From contig CAJTVN010000006.1 in NCBI GenBank assembly GCA_910579685.1, forward strand, positions 1 through 64,000: a DNA stretch of 64,000 nucleotides. Direction: 5' to 3'. The notes under the pieces are model-generated. The model was not told the DNA's origin. It did no database searches and saw only the letters and a program-made list of their open reading frames with translations. A program made the translations under genes and the position numbers. Below are positions 17,002 to 25,812 of the stretch, in pieces; the first letter of the stretch is position 1; every line of letters begins with the position of its first letter. The stretch comes from an uncultured Lachnospiraceae bacterium (lineage in GTDB: Bacteria; Bacillota; Clostridia; Lachnospirales; Lachnospiraceae).

Positions 17002-18268
17002 GATTACGCATAATATAAGCCTTAAAATTATATCCCTGTTTTTTGCGTTTCTTCTCTGGATGGTAATTAATAACGCCAATGATCCTACCATTGACAAGAC
17101 CTTTACGGATATTCCGGTCAAACTCCTCAACACGGAGCTGATTACCGATTCCGGCCAGGTCTTTGAGGTGATGGATGATACCAATGTGATTGACAAGGTG
17201 ACCGTGTGGGCGCCGCGCTCCGTGTTCAGCTCTCTCAATGCCGGCAATATTATTGCCACGGCAGATGTGAGCGAGCTGAGCAGTCTGGATACGATCAGCA
17301 TCAAGCTGTCCACCAACCTGGGCGGCGAGGTGGAGAGGATGCAGGCAAGCAGCGACACAGTGAAGCTGAATATTGAGAACAAGCGGATGAAGACCCTTGC
17401 GCTCAAGACTGCGGTGCAGGGCGAAGTCGAGGACGGATACCTGATCGGCGAAGTGACGACGGATCAGAACCTTGTGCGGATAGCGGGACCGGAATCCATA
17501 GTGAACCAGATTGCGAAGGCATCGGTTGACGTGGATGTGACGGGATTTACCAGTGATATCGGAACCAATGCGGAAATCCGTCTGTATGACGGAAAGGATA
17601 ACCTGATACAGGATGCGAGAGTGACCCAGAACATCAAGACGGTGGGAGTGAAGGTAAATATTTACCAGACTCTGGAGGTGCCGGTGCACTTTGATTATGT
17701 GGGGGCTCCGGCCGCCGGATACCGGGTGGTTGGCGATATCGAGAGCGCCGCAGGCACGGTGGTTCTGGCGGGTAAGAGCAATGTCCTGTCCAATGTGAGC
17801 CAGATTGAAATTCCGGCGGAAATGGTTGACATTTCCGGCAGAAACGAGGACTACGAGGCGGAGGTCGACATCCGTGAGTATCTTCCGGACAACGTGTTCC
17901 TTGCCGATCCTTCCCAGGCCAGAATCAGTGTGGCCGTGCACATTCAGAAGGAGATTACCAGACGTCTGGCAGTGCGGGGAGAAGGCGTGAGCGTCATGAA
18001 CGTGCCGGAAGGCTTTACGGCCTCCATATCCGAGCTGGAGGAGAGCCTGATCCTGGAGATTGTCGGGCTTCCTGAGGAGATAGCGGGACTGTCTGCCAAT
18101 GATATGGAGGGCAAAGTGGATATTGCGGAATGGATGAGAGAAGAAGGGATGGACACCCCGGAGGAAGGCTTTTATCAGGTTGAGGTGGATTTCGGCCTTC
18201 CCGAGAACGTGCGGATCGCTGATCCGGTCGTGGTTACCATGCATTTGTCTAAAATAGAGGAAGAATAA
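16991..18268 (+). CDS. cdaR: CdaA regulatory protein CdaR (YbbR-domain protein)
   Basis: CdaR is a membrane-anchored extracytoplasmic protein with YbbR repeats that binds and modulates CdaA. The 425-residue product has a single N-terminal membrane anchor (ISLKIISLFFAFLLWMVIN, about 9-27) followed by an outer part made of several beta-rich YbbR-type repeats, each of about 80-90 residues with motifs such as DIPVKLLNTE and LEVPVHFDYVG. The likely start is the GTG at 16991, which overlaps the cdaA stop by 11 bases, so translational coupling is likely; no strong ribosome site is apparent. The C-terminus is short and acidic. Confidence 0.93.
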   Translation: MKNKITHNISLKIISLFFAFLLWMVINNANDPTIDKTFTDIPVKLLNTELITDSGQVFEVMDDTNVIDKVTVWAPRSVFSSLNAGNIIATADVSELSSLDTISIKLSTNLGGEVERMQASSDTVKLNIENKRMKTLALKTAVQGEVEDGYLIGEVTTDQNLVRIAGPESIVNQIAKASVDVDVTGFTSDIGTNAEIRLYDGKDNLIQDARVTQNIKTVGVKVNIYQTLEVPVHFDYVGAPAAGYRVVGDIESAAGTVVLAGKSNVLSNVSQIEIPAEMVDISGRNEDYEAEVDIREYLPDNVFLADPSQARISVAVHIQKEITRRLAVRGEGVSVMNVPEGFTASISELEESLILEIVGLPEEIAGLSANDMEGKVDIAEWMREEGMDTPEEGFYQVEVDFGLPENVRIADPVVVTMHLSKIEEE

Positions 18269-18303
18269 ACAGCAGACTCGCAGATTGAGAAAGGAGTTCT
18301 AAA

Positions 18304-19653
18304 ATGGGAAGATTATTTGGTACGGATGGCGTAAGAGGAGTTGCAAATGATGAGCTGACGCCGCTTTTGGCCATGCAGCTTGGTCAGGCGGGCGCTTTTG
18401 TACTTACAAAGGAAAATGAGCATAAACCGACGATTATGGTGGGATGCGATACGCGTATATCGGGAGATATGCTTGCCAATGCACTGATGGCGGGTATTTG
18501 TTCCGTCGGGGCAAATGCCGTGTATGTGGGAGTGATTCCCACGCCTGCCGTGGCTTATCTGGCCAGAAAATACAAGGTGGATGCCGGCGTGGTGATTTCC
18601 GCTTCCCATAATCCCGTGGAGTTTAACGGAATCAAGTTTTTTGACGGAAACGGTTATAAGCTTCCGGATGCGCTGGAGGACGAGATTGAAGAGCTGATAA
18701 AGAGCAACATGAGCGGAATCCGGTTTCCCGTGGGCCCCAATGTGGGGAAAATCAAGTACCGCACGGACGCAAGGGAGGAATACATCAACCATTCCATTCA
18801 GTCCGTGAAAGTGGATCTCTCCGGCATTAAGATCGTGGTGGACTGTGCGGAGGGCGCCGCTTATTACACTTCCGTGGAAGCGCTCAGAGAGCTGGGAGGC
18901 AACGTGGTTGCCATTCATAATATGCCGGACGGAACCAACATTAACGCAAACTGCGGATCCACGCATATGGAGGAGATCCGGGCCCGGGTCGTATACGAGA
19001 AGGCCAACATAGGGCTTGCCTTTGACGGGGATGCGGATCGTCTTCTTGCGGTAGATGAGCTTGGAAACGTGGTGGACGGAGACCAGATCATGGCGATTGT
19101 GGGAAACCACATGAAAGAAAAGGGAGAGCTTTCCGGGGATACGATTGTGGCCACGGTAATGAGTAACCTCGGCTTTTTCCTGATGGCGGAGAGAATGGGA
19201 ATCCGGGTGGATCAGACCAAGGTGGGAGACCGCTACGTGCTCGAGCATATGAAGGAAATCGGTGCGAGTCTGGGCGGAGAGCAGTCAGGACATATCATCT
19301 TCCTCAGGGAGAATACCACCGGCGACGGGCTTCTCAGTGCACTTCATCTGCTCCAGGTCATGACTGAGACGGGAAAGCCCTTGTCCGAGCTTGCCTCCAT
19401 CATGGAGGTGCTGCCACAGGCGCTGGTCAATGCGAAGGTGCCGAATCACAAGAAAGAGAAATATATGGAGTATCCGGAAATTGCGAATGCCATTGCCGAG
19501 CTGGACAAAAAATTTGCGGGAGAGGGAAGAGTCCTGATCCGTCCTTCCGGTACGGAGCCCATGGTCCGCGTCATGATCGAGGGCAAGGATCAGCAGATGA
19601 TTGATAAGGAAGCGCGTCAGCTGGCGGAACTGATTCAGAATATCATGCTGTAG
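18304..19653 (+). CDS. glmM: Phosphoglucosamine mutase
   Basis: GlmM converts glucosamine-6-phosphate to glucosamine-1-phosphate for UDP-GlcNAc and thus peptidoglycan. The 449-residue product starts with the family signature GRLFGTDGVRGVAN. It has the phosphoserine loop VVISASHNPVEFNG (about 97-110), the magnesium site AFDGDADR (about 240-247), the sugar-binding GGEQSGH (about 324-330) and the phosphate-binding RPSGTEPMVRVM near the C-terminus. The length is typical. AAAGGAG precedes the ATG. It closes the cdaA-cdaR-glmM set; in other Firmicutes CdaA and GlmM interact, linking the messenger level to wall synthesis. Confidence 0.97.
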   Translation: MGRLFGTDGVRGVANDELTPLLAMQLGQAGAFVLTKENEHKPTIMVGCDTRISGDMLANALMAGICSVGANAVYVGVIPTPAVAYLARKYKVDAGVVISASHNPVEFNGIKFFDGNGYKLPDALEDEIEELIKSNMSGIRFPVGPNVGKIKYRTDAREEYINHSIQSVKVDLSGIKIVVDCAEGAAYYTSVEALRELGGNVVAIHNMPDGTNINANCGSTHMEEIRARVVYEKANIGLAFDGDADRLLAVDELGNVVDGDQIMAIVGNHMKEKGELSGDTIVATVMSNLGFFLMAERMGIRVDQTKVGDRYVLEHMKEIGASLGGEQSGHIIFLRENTTGDGLLSALHLLQVMTETGKPLSELASIMEVLPQALVNAKVPNHKKEKYMEYPEIANAIAELDKKFAGEGRVLIRPSGTEPMVRVMIEGKDQQMIDKEARQLAELIQNIML

Positions 19654-19723
19654 CTCTTGTGAATCAGGGGCGGAAATACTATAGTTAAGGTGTGGCATCA
19701 GATGAATTGGAGGGAATTGGAGA

Positions 19724-19987
19724 ATGGTAAGCCAAAAGGTGGTTATAAAAAATCCCACTGGCCTGCACCTGCGGCCAGCCGGTATTTTGTGCAAGGAGGC
19801 TATGCAGTTTAAATCGCTGATTACATTCACATTCAGGGGAAATACGGCAAATGCGAAGAGTGTGTTGAGCGTTCTGGGAGCATGCGTAAAGTGCGGTGAC
19901 GAGATTGAGATTATCTGTGAGGGAGAGGACGAGGCGGAGGCACTGCGAACCCTGGTCGGTGCGATTGAAAGCGGCTTGGGCGAATAG
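19724..19987 (+). CDS. ptsH: HPr-family phosphocarrier protein
   Basis: HPr carries phosphate from enzyme I to the sugar-specific PTS enzymes II. The 87-residue product has the active histidine at position 15 in GLHLRPAG and the regulatory serine at position 46 in NAKSVLSV, the site that HPr kinase phosphorylates in Firmicutes. The Leu after the histidine replaces the more common Ala. GGAGGG lies 9 bases before the ATG. It is not followed by ptsI, the usual partner, but ends at a triple hairpin region. hprK is present 14 kb downstream together with a second, histidine-less paralogue, so this copy is the one able to act in phosphotransfer. Confidence 0.9.
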   Translation: MVSQKVVIKNPTGLHLRPAGILCKEAMQFKSLITFTFRGNTANAKSVLSVLGACVKCGDEIEIICEGEDEAEALRTLVGAIESGLGE

Positions 19988-19998
19988 AGGGAACGAAC

Positions 19999-20076
19999 GG
20001 CACACGAGCAGGGAAGACTTTCTCCCTGCTCGTGTGCCGGGGCAGGCTGCGTAAGCAGCATTTTCCGTTCTGCCCC
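19999..20076 (+). terminator. Two strong hairpins after the HPr gene
   Basis: A perfect 16-base stem (GGCACACGAGCAGGGA at 19999-20014 with its complement at 20023-20038) is followed by a second structure: GGGGCAG/CTGCCCC around an inner GCTGC-GTAA-GCAGC stem (20039-20076). They lie just before the bidirectional terminator and may protect the 3' end or block traffic. Confidence 0.55.
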
Positions 20077-20085
20077 GTGTACATA

Positions 20086-20119
20086 AAAAAACAGGAAGGC
20101 GACCGCCTTCCTGTTTTTT
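20086..20119. terminator. Bidirectional intrinsic terminator
   Basis: AAAAAACAGGAAGGC (20086-20100) pairs perfectly with GCCTTCCTGTTTTTT (20105-20119), with T runs on both strands. It serves the forward HPr gene and the reverse DUF3048 gene. Confidence 0.9.
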
Positions 20120-20129
20120 ATTCGCAGCA

Positions 20130-21299
20130 TTATTTGGATTCAATGGCCTTGTCATCCACATTGAAGGAATCGCCTTCCTCCAGAATGCAGACCATGGTCT
20201 TTCCGGTGTTCAGCCTGATTTCGTTGCCGTCGTCATCATAATATCTGGTAGCGCCGTAGTCAGAGGTTTTTTCCCATGTGACATGAATTCCCTTGCCATT
20301 GGTAAAGAACCATCCGTCTCTTGTATTGTCGTGGCACTGGAACGCCAGATATCCCTTATCATCTCTTGTCTCGTAGTAGGTGCTCTGAACCAGGATGTTC
20401 TTGAATGCAAGCTGTTTATTATTTGCAAGGTCAATGTGGGGACCGTCGCTGTCGCCGCTCAGGTGCTGGTATCTGTCATACAGTCCGGTGGACTCGTTGT
20501 AAATGAAATAGCAGTTGGTCACCGGATAAGCGGGGGACATGTCCACCTTGGACGCCGTGATCGCATCGCTGTACTGATCCAGGGTATTGGGCTCTGAGGA
20601 GGGAGCGTACAGGTAATGATGCTCGTCCGCATAGCCTTCCCGGTATTCCGTGGGATATCCGTAATGATCAATGGCATCCTTGATGTTGGAGGTGCTTGTA
20701 AACGCATTGTCCGTTGAATTCTTTGCAGTGGTTCGGTAAGCCGCGCCGGAATAGCTGATACAGTTAATATTCTGCGTATCCTCCCTGTTGACGAGCGGGT
20801 CTATGTAAAAGGGACCTCCGAAATGGATATAGATCGCATCCCACTCAAATGCCCAGTACAGGTAGTAGTCGCGGCAGCTTCTGATGTTGCCGATCTTCTC
20901 CAAGTTGCTCCAGTCTTCCCAGATGGCCATGAGCCTTGTCATGCTTCCTTCCACATTGCATTCATATAAAACAGAGGCGTCTGACAGACCATACTGGCTG
21001 GCTGTTTTCGTATTGGGCACCATAACGGCTATGGGGCGCATCTTGGCGATTTCCTCATCCACCCACTCATTAGTCAGACGGCTGCGCACCATTCCCTCTG
21101 CAGGGGGAGTTTCCGTATCCTCTGCCTCGGTCTCTTTTTCCACATCTTGGCCCGGGTCGGCATCCTGTGTAGACGGCTGGGTCTGAGGCTGCATCTCGAT
21201 CACGGGATTAGAGGTTGTCTCTGCGTCCTTCTTGCCGCAGCCGAACAATAAAAGAGATGAAGACAAGGCTGCAAGAAAAAGCACTTGTAATCTTTTCAT
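20130..21299 (-). CDS. DUF3048 (YerB-like) lipoprotein
   Basis: This is a predicted outer-surface lipoprotein of 389 residues; function unknown. It has a signal peptide with lipobox LLLFGC (cysteine about 21), then a Thr/Glu/Pro-rich linker (about 25-70), then the DUF3048 domain with motifs such as RPIAVMVPNTKTASQYGLSD and RSCRDYYLYWAFEWDA. The ATG at 21299 on the reverse strand is preceded by GAGGAA; a TTG one codon earlier is less likely. It stands alone between two terminators and a divergent gene. Family members such as YerB are often secreted and nearby transporters are absent here, so context adds little. Confidence 0.88.
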   Translation of the reverse strand: MKRLQVLFLAALSSSLLLFGCGKKDAETTSNPVIEMQPQTQPSTQDADPGQDVEKETEAEDTETPPAEGMVRSRLTNEWVDEEIAKMRPIAVMVPNTKTASQYGLSDASVLYECNVEGSMTRLMAIWEDWSNLEKIGNIRSCRDYYLYWAFEWDAIYIHFGGPFYIDPLVNREDTQNINCISYSGAAYRTTAKNSTDNAFTSTSNIKDAIDHYGYPTEYREGYADEHHYLYAPSSEPNTLDQYSDAITASKVDMSPAYPVTNCYFIYNESTGLYDRYQHLSGDSDGPHIDLANNKQLAFKNILVQSTYYETRDDKGYLAFQCHDNTRDGWFFTNGKGIHVTWEKTSDYGATRYYDDDGNEIRLNTGKTMVCILEEGDSFNVDDKAIESK

Positions 21300-21449
21300 C
21301 AATCGTTCCTCGCTTTCATAAAAAATAGAGATTTGCCATGCAAATCCACACTTCAGCTATTATATCACACTTGTATTTTAGCGTCACTAGTAAAATGTGT
21401 AAAAAATCATACGAATTTATTAAGATTTTGTTACAAACGATATTTTAGC

Positions 21450-21478
21450 TTGTGTAAAAACAGAATAGAGGGTAAGAT
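21450..21478 (+). promoter_or_regulatory. Candidate promoter for the DUF212 gene
   Basis: TTGTGT (21450-21455) and TAAGAT (21473-21478) are separated by 17 bases. The match is moderate, but the site fits the divergent gap before 21536. Confidence 0.4.
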
Positions 21479-21535
21479 AATCATAGGAAATACCTAAGCG
21501 AAAGGAAACCGGAGGGATAACCGGAAAGAGAAGAG

Positions 21536-21988
21536 ATGGACTTTTTGAATGATGTGTTCCAGAATACGATATTCGTGTCTGCGGCTCTGGGCTGGCTGAT
21601 CGCCCAGGTATTGAAGACCCTGATCTATCTGATCATTAATAAGAGGTTTGTGGCCGAGCGAATGGTGGGAGGCGGCGGGATGCCAAGTTCCCATTCGGCA
21701 ACGGTCTGTGCGCTTGCCACGGCGGCGGGGATGAAGTATGGCGGAGGAAGCTTCGAGTTTGCCATCTCGGCCATGTTTGCCATTGTGGTTATGTATGACG
21801 CCATGGGCGTGCGCAGGGAAACCGGAATTCAGGCAAAGGTTCTGAACGAGATGATGGATCTGCTTACGAACATGGGGAAGGAAATGAGCGCGGAGGACAG
21901 GCTCAAGGAGCTGGTGGGACATACGCCTCTTCAGGTGCTGATGGGAGCGCTCCTTGGCGTATTGATTGCCGTTCTGATCGGAATGTGA
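21536..21988 (+). CDS. Divergent PAP2-family membrane protein (DUF212, YuiD-like)
   Basis: This 150-residue membrane protein belongs to the divergent PAP2/DUF212 family. It keeps the phosphatase-like GGMPSSHSATVCALA motif (about 47-61), where the SxxH-type box provides the histidine in PAP2 enzymes, but the full three-part PAP2 signature is not complete, so activity is uncertain. Four hydrophobic segments are visible (about 10-35, 55-65, 75-92, 130-148). GAAAGAGAAGAG lies upstream of the ATG. It is a single-gene unit that converges on the AraC regulator. A role in isoprenoid-lipid or phospholipid phosphate turnover is a family-based guess. Confidence 0.88.
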   Translation: MDFLNDVFQNTIFVSAALGWLIAQVLKTLIYLIINKRFVAERMVGGGGMPSSHSATVCALATAAGMKYGGGSFEFAISAMFAIVVMYDAMGVRRETGIQAKVLNEMMDLLTNMGKEMSAEDRLKELVGHTPLQVLMGALLGVLIAVLIGM

Positions 21989-22023
21989 AACAGATGTTCT
22001 TCAGGAAAAAGTGGAGGGAGAGC

Positions 22024-22860
22024 CTACCACTTTTTTCTGTATTCCAGAGGAGTCATACGCTCCGCTTTTTTGAAAACCCGGATAAAATAGGCCGCATCCT
22101 GGAAACCGCAGCTGATCGCAATTGTATCGATGGAGGAATCGCCAAACCGTAGCATGGATTTTGCGTGGGAGATCCGCTGATAGGTGAGATCGCTGCCGAT
22201 TGTGGTTCCAAAGGCCTTTTTGTATTCCCTGGAAAGATGATACTTGCTGATGAAAAAGCGCCGGGACAGCTCTTCCAGGCTGATCTTTGAGGCATAGTTT
22301 TCCATGAGGAAGTCGTGGATCTGCTTGAGCTTTTCCGGAATGGAAGATTCTCCCTGCCGCAGGGATTCATTCTCCGTAAAGCAGAGGGTAATAATATCAG
22401 TGATGTATTTGTTTGAGAGGAGCTCGGCCAGGGGACTCTTGTTCTGGTGGCAGAAATAAAGCTGGTCAATGGCCTGTGTAAAGGGGAGAATGCTGCGGGG
22501 ATGAAAAAGACAGGCGTTTCCCCGGGCCAGGTAAGCGTCGTGAAACCTCACCGCTTCCAGACCGTAAAAGTGGACCCATTTCAGACTCCAGGGATGATCG
22601 GCGCTGCTCTCGTGAAAGTAGGACCGGTTGCAGTCAATCCAGGCGCAGTCGCCGGCGGAAATCTCATGCTGGACGCCGTCATAGAAAAGAAGGCCCCGGC
22701 CCTCAAGAACCACGAGAAACAGGAAGGAGTTCAGATTCTGCCGTCTGCTGATATGGGGTTCCAGGCTCTGCAGGGTACCGGCTTCCTGCACGTAGAGATA
22801 ATGGCTCCTTGCATAGGAGGAAGGGGTTGCCAGAATGCGGTCGGAGGAAGATTTTGCCAT
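22024..22860 (-). CDS. AraC-family transcriptional regulator
   Basis: This 278-residue regulator has an N-terminal cupin-like sensor domain (VLEGRGLLFYDGVQHEIS and DCAWIDCNRSYFHE, about 50-85) and a C-terminal pair of helix-turn-helix motifs: KISLEELSRRFFISKYHLSR (about 190-209) and SIDTIAISCGFQDAAYFIRV (about 239-258). The closing MTPLEYRKKW is typical of the family. AAAGGAG lies upstream of the reverse-strand ATG. It is divergent from gmd across a 139-base gap that holds a direct repeat of GCAATAT at 21-base spacing, a good candidate for its own operator. The likely inducer is a sugar, but none can be named. Confidence 0.93.
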   Translation of the reverse strand: MAKSSSDRILATPSSYARSHYLYVQEAGTLQSLEPHISRRQNLNSFLFLVVLEGRGLLFYDGVQHEISAGDCAWIDCNRSYFHESSADHPWSLKWVHFYGLEAVRFHDAYLARGNACLFHPRSILPFTQAIDQLYFCHQNKSPLAELLSNKYITDIITLCFTENESLRQGESSIPEKLKQIHDFLMENYASKISLEELSRRFFISKYHLSREYKKAFGTTIGSDLTYQRISHAKSMLRFGDSSIDTIAISCGFQDAAYFIRVFKKAERMTPLEYRKKW

Positions 22861-22882
22861 GAACGGCTCCTTTCTTTCGCAA

Positions 22883-22910
22883 GCAATATTCTACTATTTT
22901 TACGCAATAT
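22883..22910. promoter_or_regulatory. Candidate AraC-type operator (direct repeat, 21-base period)
   Basis: GCAATAT occurs at 22883-22889 and again at 22904-22910, exactly two helical turns apart, between the AraC gene and the gmd promoter. AraC-family dimers commonly bind such direct repeats. The second copy lies 7 bases before the gmd -35. Confidence 0.45.
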
Positions 22911-22916
22911 ATTAGA

Positions 22917-22945
22917 TTGATACAAGTATTATACAATAGTATACT
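22917..22945 (+). promoter_or_regulatory. gmd promoter
   Basis: TTGATA (22917-22922) and TATACT (22940-22945) with 17-base spacing make a strong sigma-A promoter 55 bases before gmd. Confidence 0.75.
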
Positions 22946-22999
22946 CCCTAATGGAATAGCAAAATAAGACAAAAGGTTGAAAGGAGCACGGCTATAAGT

Positions 23000-24073
23000 A
23001 TGCAGAATGTGGCATTGATAACAGGTATTACGGGTCAGGACGGCTCTTATCTGGCGGAGTTTCTGCTGGAAAAGGGATATGAGGTTCACGGGCTGGTGCG
23101 CAGGCCCAGCATCAGCAATACGGCAAGGATTGACCATATTATCCGTTCCGATTACAATAAAGTAAAATTTTTCCTTCACTTTGCGGACACCACGGATTCC
23201 AGCAATCTGATGCGGCTGGTGGCGGAGATCAGGCCTACGGAGGTTTACAACCTGGCGGCCCAGTCCCATGTGGGCGTTTCCTTCGAGGTGCCGGAGTACA
23301 CGGCGGAGGCTACCGGTGTCAGCACCTTAAAGCTTCTGGAGGCCCTGCGGGTCAACGGCGGAAACTGCCGCTACTATCAGGCGTCCACCTCGGAGCTGTT
23401 CGGCGGGCTTCCGGAGACAGCCCCCCAGAGCGAGACCACGCCTTTTTATCCCAAAAGTCCCTATGGAGCGGCCAAGCTGTACTCCTACTGGATCACGGTA
23501 AACTACAGGGAATCCTACAATATGTTCGCCTGCAACGGGATTCTCTTTAACCACGAATCTCCCAGAAGGGGCGAGAATTTTGTGACAAGAAAAATCACCC
23601 TTGCCATTGCGAACATGATAGCCGGGGAACAGGAAAAGCTGTCTCTTGGAAATATGAACGCCAAGCGCGACTGGGGCTTTGCGGGCGATTATGTGAAAGG
23701 AATGTGGCTGATGCTCCAGAAGGATAAGCCGGGAGATTACGTCCTTGCCACCAATGAGACCCACACGGTCCGGGAGTTTGTGGAGGCGGCCTTCGGCGAG
23801 CTCGGGATCAGCCTGCGCTTCGAGGGAAGCGGCGTGGCGGAAAAGGGCTACGATGCGCAGACGGGGAGGCTTCTGGTCGATGTCAATCCGGAATTTTACC
23901 GTCCGGCGGAGGTGGAATACCTCTGGGGAAATCCCGCAAAGGCGGAGAAGGAGCTGGGCTGGAAGCGGGAGGTTGATTTTAAAGACCTGGTTGCCATGAT
24001 GATGGATGCGGATCTTCGCAAGGTGGCGGGGATCAGCTGCAGCCAGTACCGGGAGAGAGAAAGGAACCAGTGA
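23000..24073 (+). CDS. gmd: GDP-mannose 4,6-dehydratase
   Basis: Gmd converts GDP-mannose to GDP-4-keto-6-deoxymannose, the first step to GDP-L-fucose. The 357-residue product is an extended short-chain dehydrogenase with the NAD(P)-binding GITGQDGSYLAE (about 9-20), the LVRRPSISNTARID loop, the catalytic YGAAKLYSYW (YxxxK) with ASTSELFGG upstream, and the NHESPRRGENFVTRK segment diagnostic of Gmd. AAAGGAG lies upstream of the ATG. fcl, encoding the next enzyme, follows one gene later, so the two reactions are probably co-expressed. The product would feed fucosylated surface glycans or flagellin-type glycosylation. Confidence 0.96.
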   Translation: MQNVALITGITGQDGSYLAEFLLEKGYEVHGLVRRPSISNTARIDHIIRSDYNKVKFFLHFADTTDSSNLMRLVAEIRPTEVYNLAAQSHVGVSFEVPEYTAEATGVSTLKLLEALRVNGGNCRYYQASTSELFGGLPETAPQSETTPFYPKSPYGAAKLYSYWITVNYRESYNMFACNGILFNHESPRRGENFVTRKITLAIANMIAGEQEKLSLGNMNAKRDWGFAGDYVKGMWLMLQKDKPGDYVLATNETHTVREFVEAAFGELGISLRFEGSGVAEKGYDAQTGRLLVDVNPEFYRPAEVEYLWGNPAKAEKELGWKREVDFKDLVAMMMDADLRKVAGISCSQYRERERNQ

Positions 24074-24110
24074 CAGGCATGGGCAGTCGGTTCCGTTAGA
24101 GGCTTTTGAA

Positions 24111-25808
24111 ATGGTATCAGTGATTTTGATATGGATTTATATGCTTTTTACCTGCTATGTTCCGGGATTTACGGCCCTTGGCCTGCTTTCGGGAAAAGAG
24201 CGTCAAATCCGCAGTGAGAGCGGCTGCCTGTATGCGGGGATCGTGATTGTCACGGTCTATGCGCAGTTTTTCAGCCTTTTCCATAAGGTGGGACTTGCGG
24301 CAAACCTTTTGCTGCTGCTCCTGTGCGCAGCCTGCCTTTTTGTGCGGGGCAGGCAGATGGCGGAGCATATAAGAGGCGTGCTTTTGACAGTCACCCCCGC
24401 GAGAGCGGGGGCGGCGGTGTTTTTGTTTTTCCTGTTTGCCTACGGGACGTCCACGGGAATCATTCATTATGATACGGGGCTGTATCACGCCCAGAGTATC
24501 CGCTGGATCGAAGAGTATGGCGTAGTGCCGGGGCTTGGAAATCTGCACAGCCGTCTGGCTTACAACAGTGCGTCCTTCTGCCTGTCGGCGCTGTACAGCT
24601 TTGCGTTCCTGGGGGGCCGGTCCTTCCATGCCTGCGCGGGCTTTTTGGCGTGGCTGCTTGCGATGGTGTGCGCGCAGGGGGTGTTTGGCCGTAAGGGCTC
24701 AAAGCCTGTGCTGTCCGACCTGGTGCGGGTCATGGGAGTCTATTATCTGTTAAATATTTTTGATGAGATGGTTTCTCCTGCATCCGATTATTTTATGGTG
24801 CTCTGCGTCTTTTTCATCGTGATCCGGTGGCTGGATCTTCTGGAAAGGAAGGAGGCGGACTGGCTCCCATACGCCCTGCTCTGCCTTCTCGGCGTGTTTA
24901 CGGTTACGGTAAAGCTTTCCGGGGCATTGATTCTTCTGCTTGCCCTGAAACCGGCGGTGAGGATGATAAAAGAAAAAAAGGGGAAGGAAATTGCGCTTTT
25001 TCTGGGGCTTGGCGTGTTCTCGGCCCTGCCCTTCCTGATCCGGAACGTGATCCTGTCGGGTTATCTGGTTTATCCCTTTACGGCCATTGACCTGTTTTCT
25101 TTTGATTTCAAGATCCCAAAGGGAATGGCGGATTATGATTCCAGGGAAATTCAGGTTTGGGGAAGAGGTTTTTCGGATGTTTCCAGATATGACGAGCCTG
25201 TCACGAAGTGGTTCCCGCAGTGGGCGGCCGGTCTGGATCCGGTAAACAAACTATTTCTTGTGCTGGCAGTTTCCGGGCTTGCGGTTTTTGTCATTCTGTG
25301 TCTGCGGACACTGAAAAGGAGGAGCGCAGAGAGGCTGGATTTTCTGCTGCTTTCAGGAACCATGGCAGCAAACCTGCTGTTCTGGGGCATGAGCGCACCG
25401 CTGATCCGCTACGGCTGCGTGTATCTGTGGGTGTTTCCCACTCTGATCTGGGGCTTTGTGTATCTGGGCCTCAGTCCGGAAACGGACCGGTACCGGATAT
25501 TGATCCTATTGATTGCGGTAATCGGCATCTATAAGGCGGGAACCTTTGGCGCGGAAACAGTGCGGGGCGCCGTGCCGGATTATCTGGTGTTCCAAAAGGA
25601 TTATGAGAATTTTGAGACCGTTTCCTATGAGCTTGGCGGCCATACCTTTTATTATCCCCGGGAAGGGGACCGCACCGGCTACCGGGATTTCCCGGCCTCG
25701 CCCGCAAAGGCGCAGGAGGAAATGCTCCGGGGCGATGCGATAGAGGATGGATTCCGGGATGTGATTCATACGCAGGATGCGGAAAACAGTGAAGGAAAGA
25801 GAGGATAA
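24111..25808 (+). CDS. Large polytopic membrane protein, LIC_10190-like
   Basis: This 565-residue protein has ten or more hydrophobic segments and looks like a GT-C-type or polymerase-like glycan membrane protein. The conserved loop HYDTGLYHAQSIRWIEEY followed by VVPGLGNLHSRLAYNS (about 118-152) resembles the LIC_10190 family of membrane proteins, whose function is unknown. The ATG at 24111 has AGAGG 8 bases upstream, 37 bases after gmd. The longer frame from 24006 overlaps gmd and is rejected. It is wedged between gmd and fcl, the two enzymes of GDP-L-fucose synthesis, so a role in transferring or polymerising a fucose-containing glycan is inferred. Its C-terminal 90 residues are soluble. 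Confidence 0.8.
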   Translation: MVSVILIWIYMLFTCYVPGFTALGLLSGKERQIRSESGCLYAGIVIVTVYAQFFSLFHKVGLAANLLLLLLCAACLFVRGRQMAEHIRGVLLTVTPARAGAAVFLFFLFAYGTSTGIIHYDTGLYHAQSIRWIEEYGVVPGLGNLHSRLAYNSASFCLSALYSFAFLGGRSFHACAGFLAWLLAMVCAQGVFGRKGSKPVLSDLVRVMGVYYLLNIFDEMVSPASDYFMVLCVFFIVIRWLDLLERKEADWLPYALLCLLGVFTVTVKLSGALILLLALKPAVRMIKEKKGKEIALFLGLGVFSALPFLIRNVILSGYLVYPFTAIDLFSFDFKIPKGMADYDSREIQVWGRGFSDVSRYDEPVTKWFPQWAAGLDPVNKLFLVLAVSGLAVFVILCLRTLKRRSAERLDFLLLSGTMAANLLFWGMSAPLIRYGCVYLWVFPTLIWGFVYLGLSPETDRYRILILLIAVIGIYKAGTFGAETVRGAVPDYLVFQKDYENFETVSYELGGHTFYYPREGDRTGYRDFPASPAKAQEEMLRGDAIEDGFRDVIHTQDAENSEGKRG

Positions 25809-25812
25809 AGAT

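Noticed and set aside
16922..18244. Reverse open frame opposite cdaR
   Set aside because: Shadow of the YbbR-repeat gene; no start signal and no domain.
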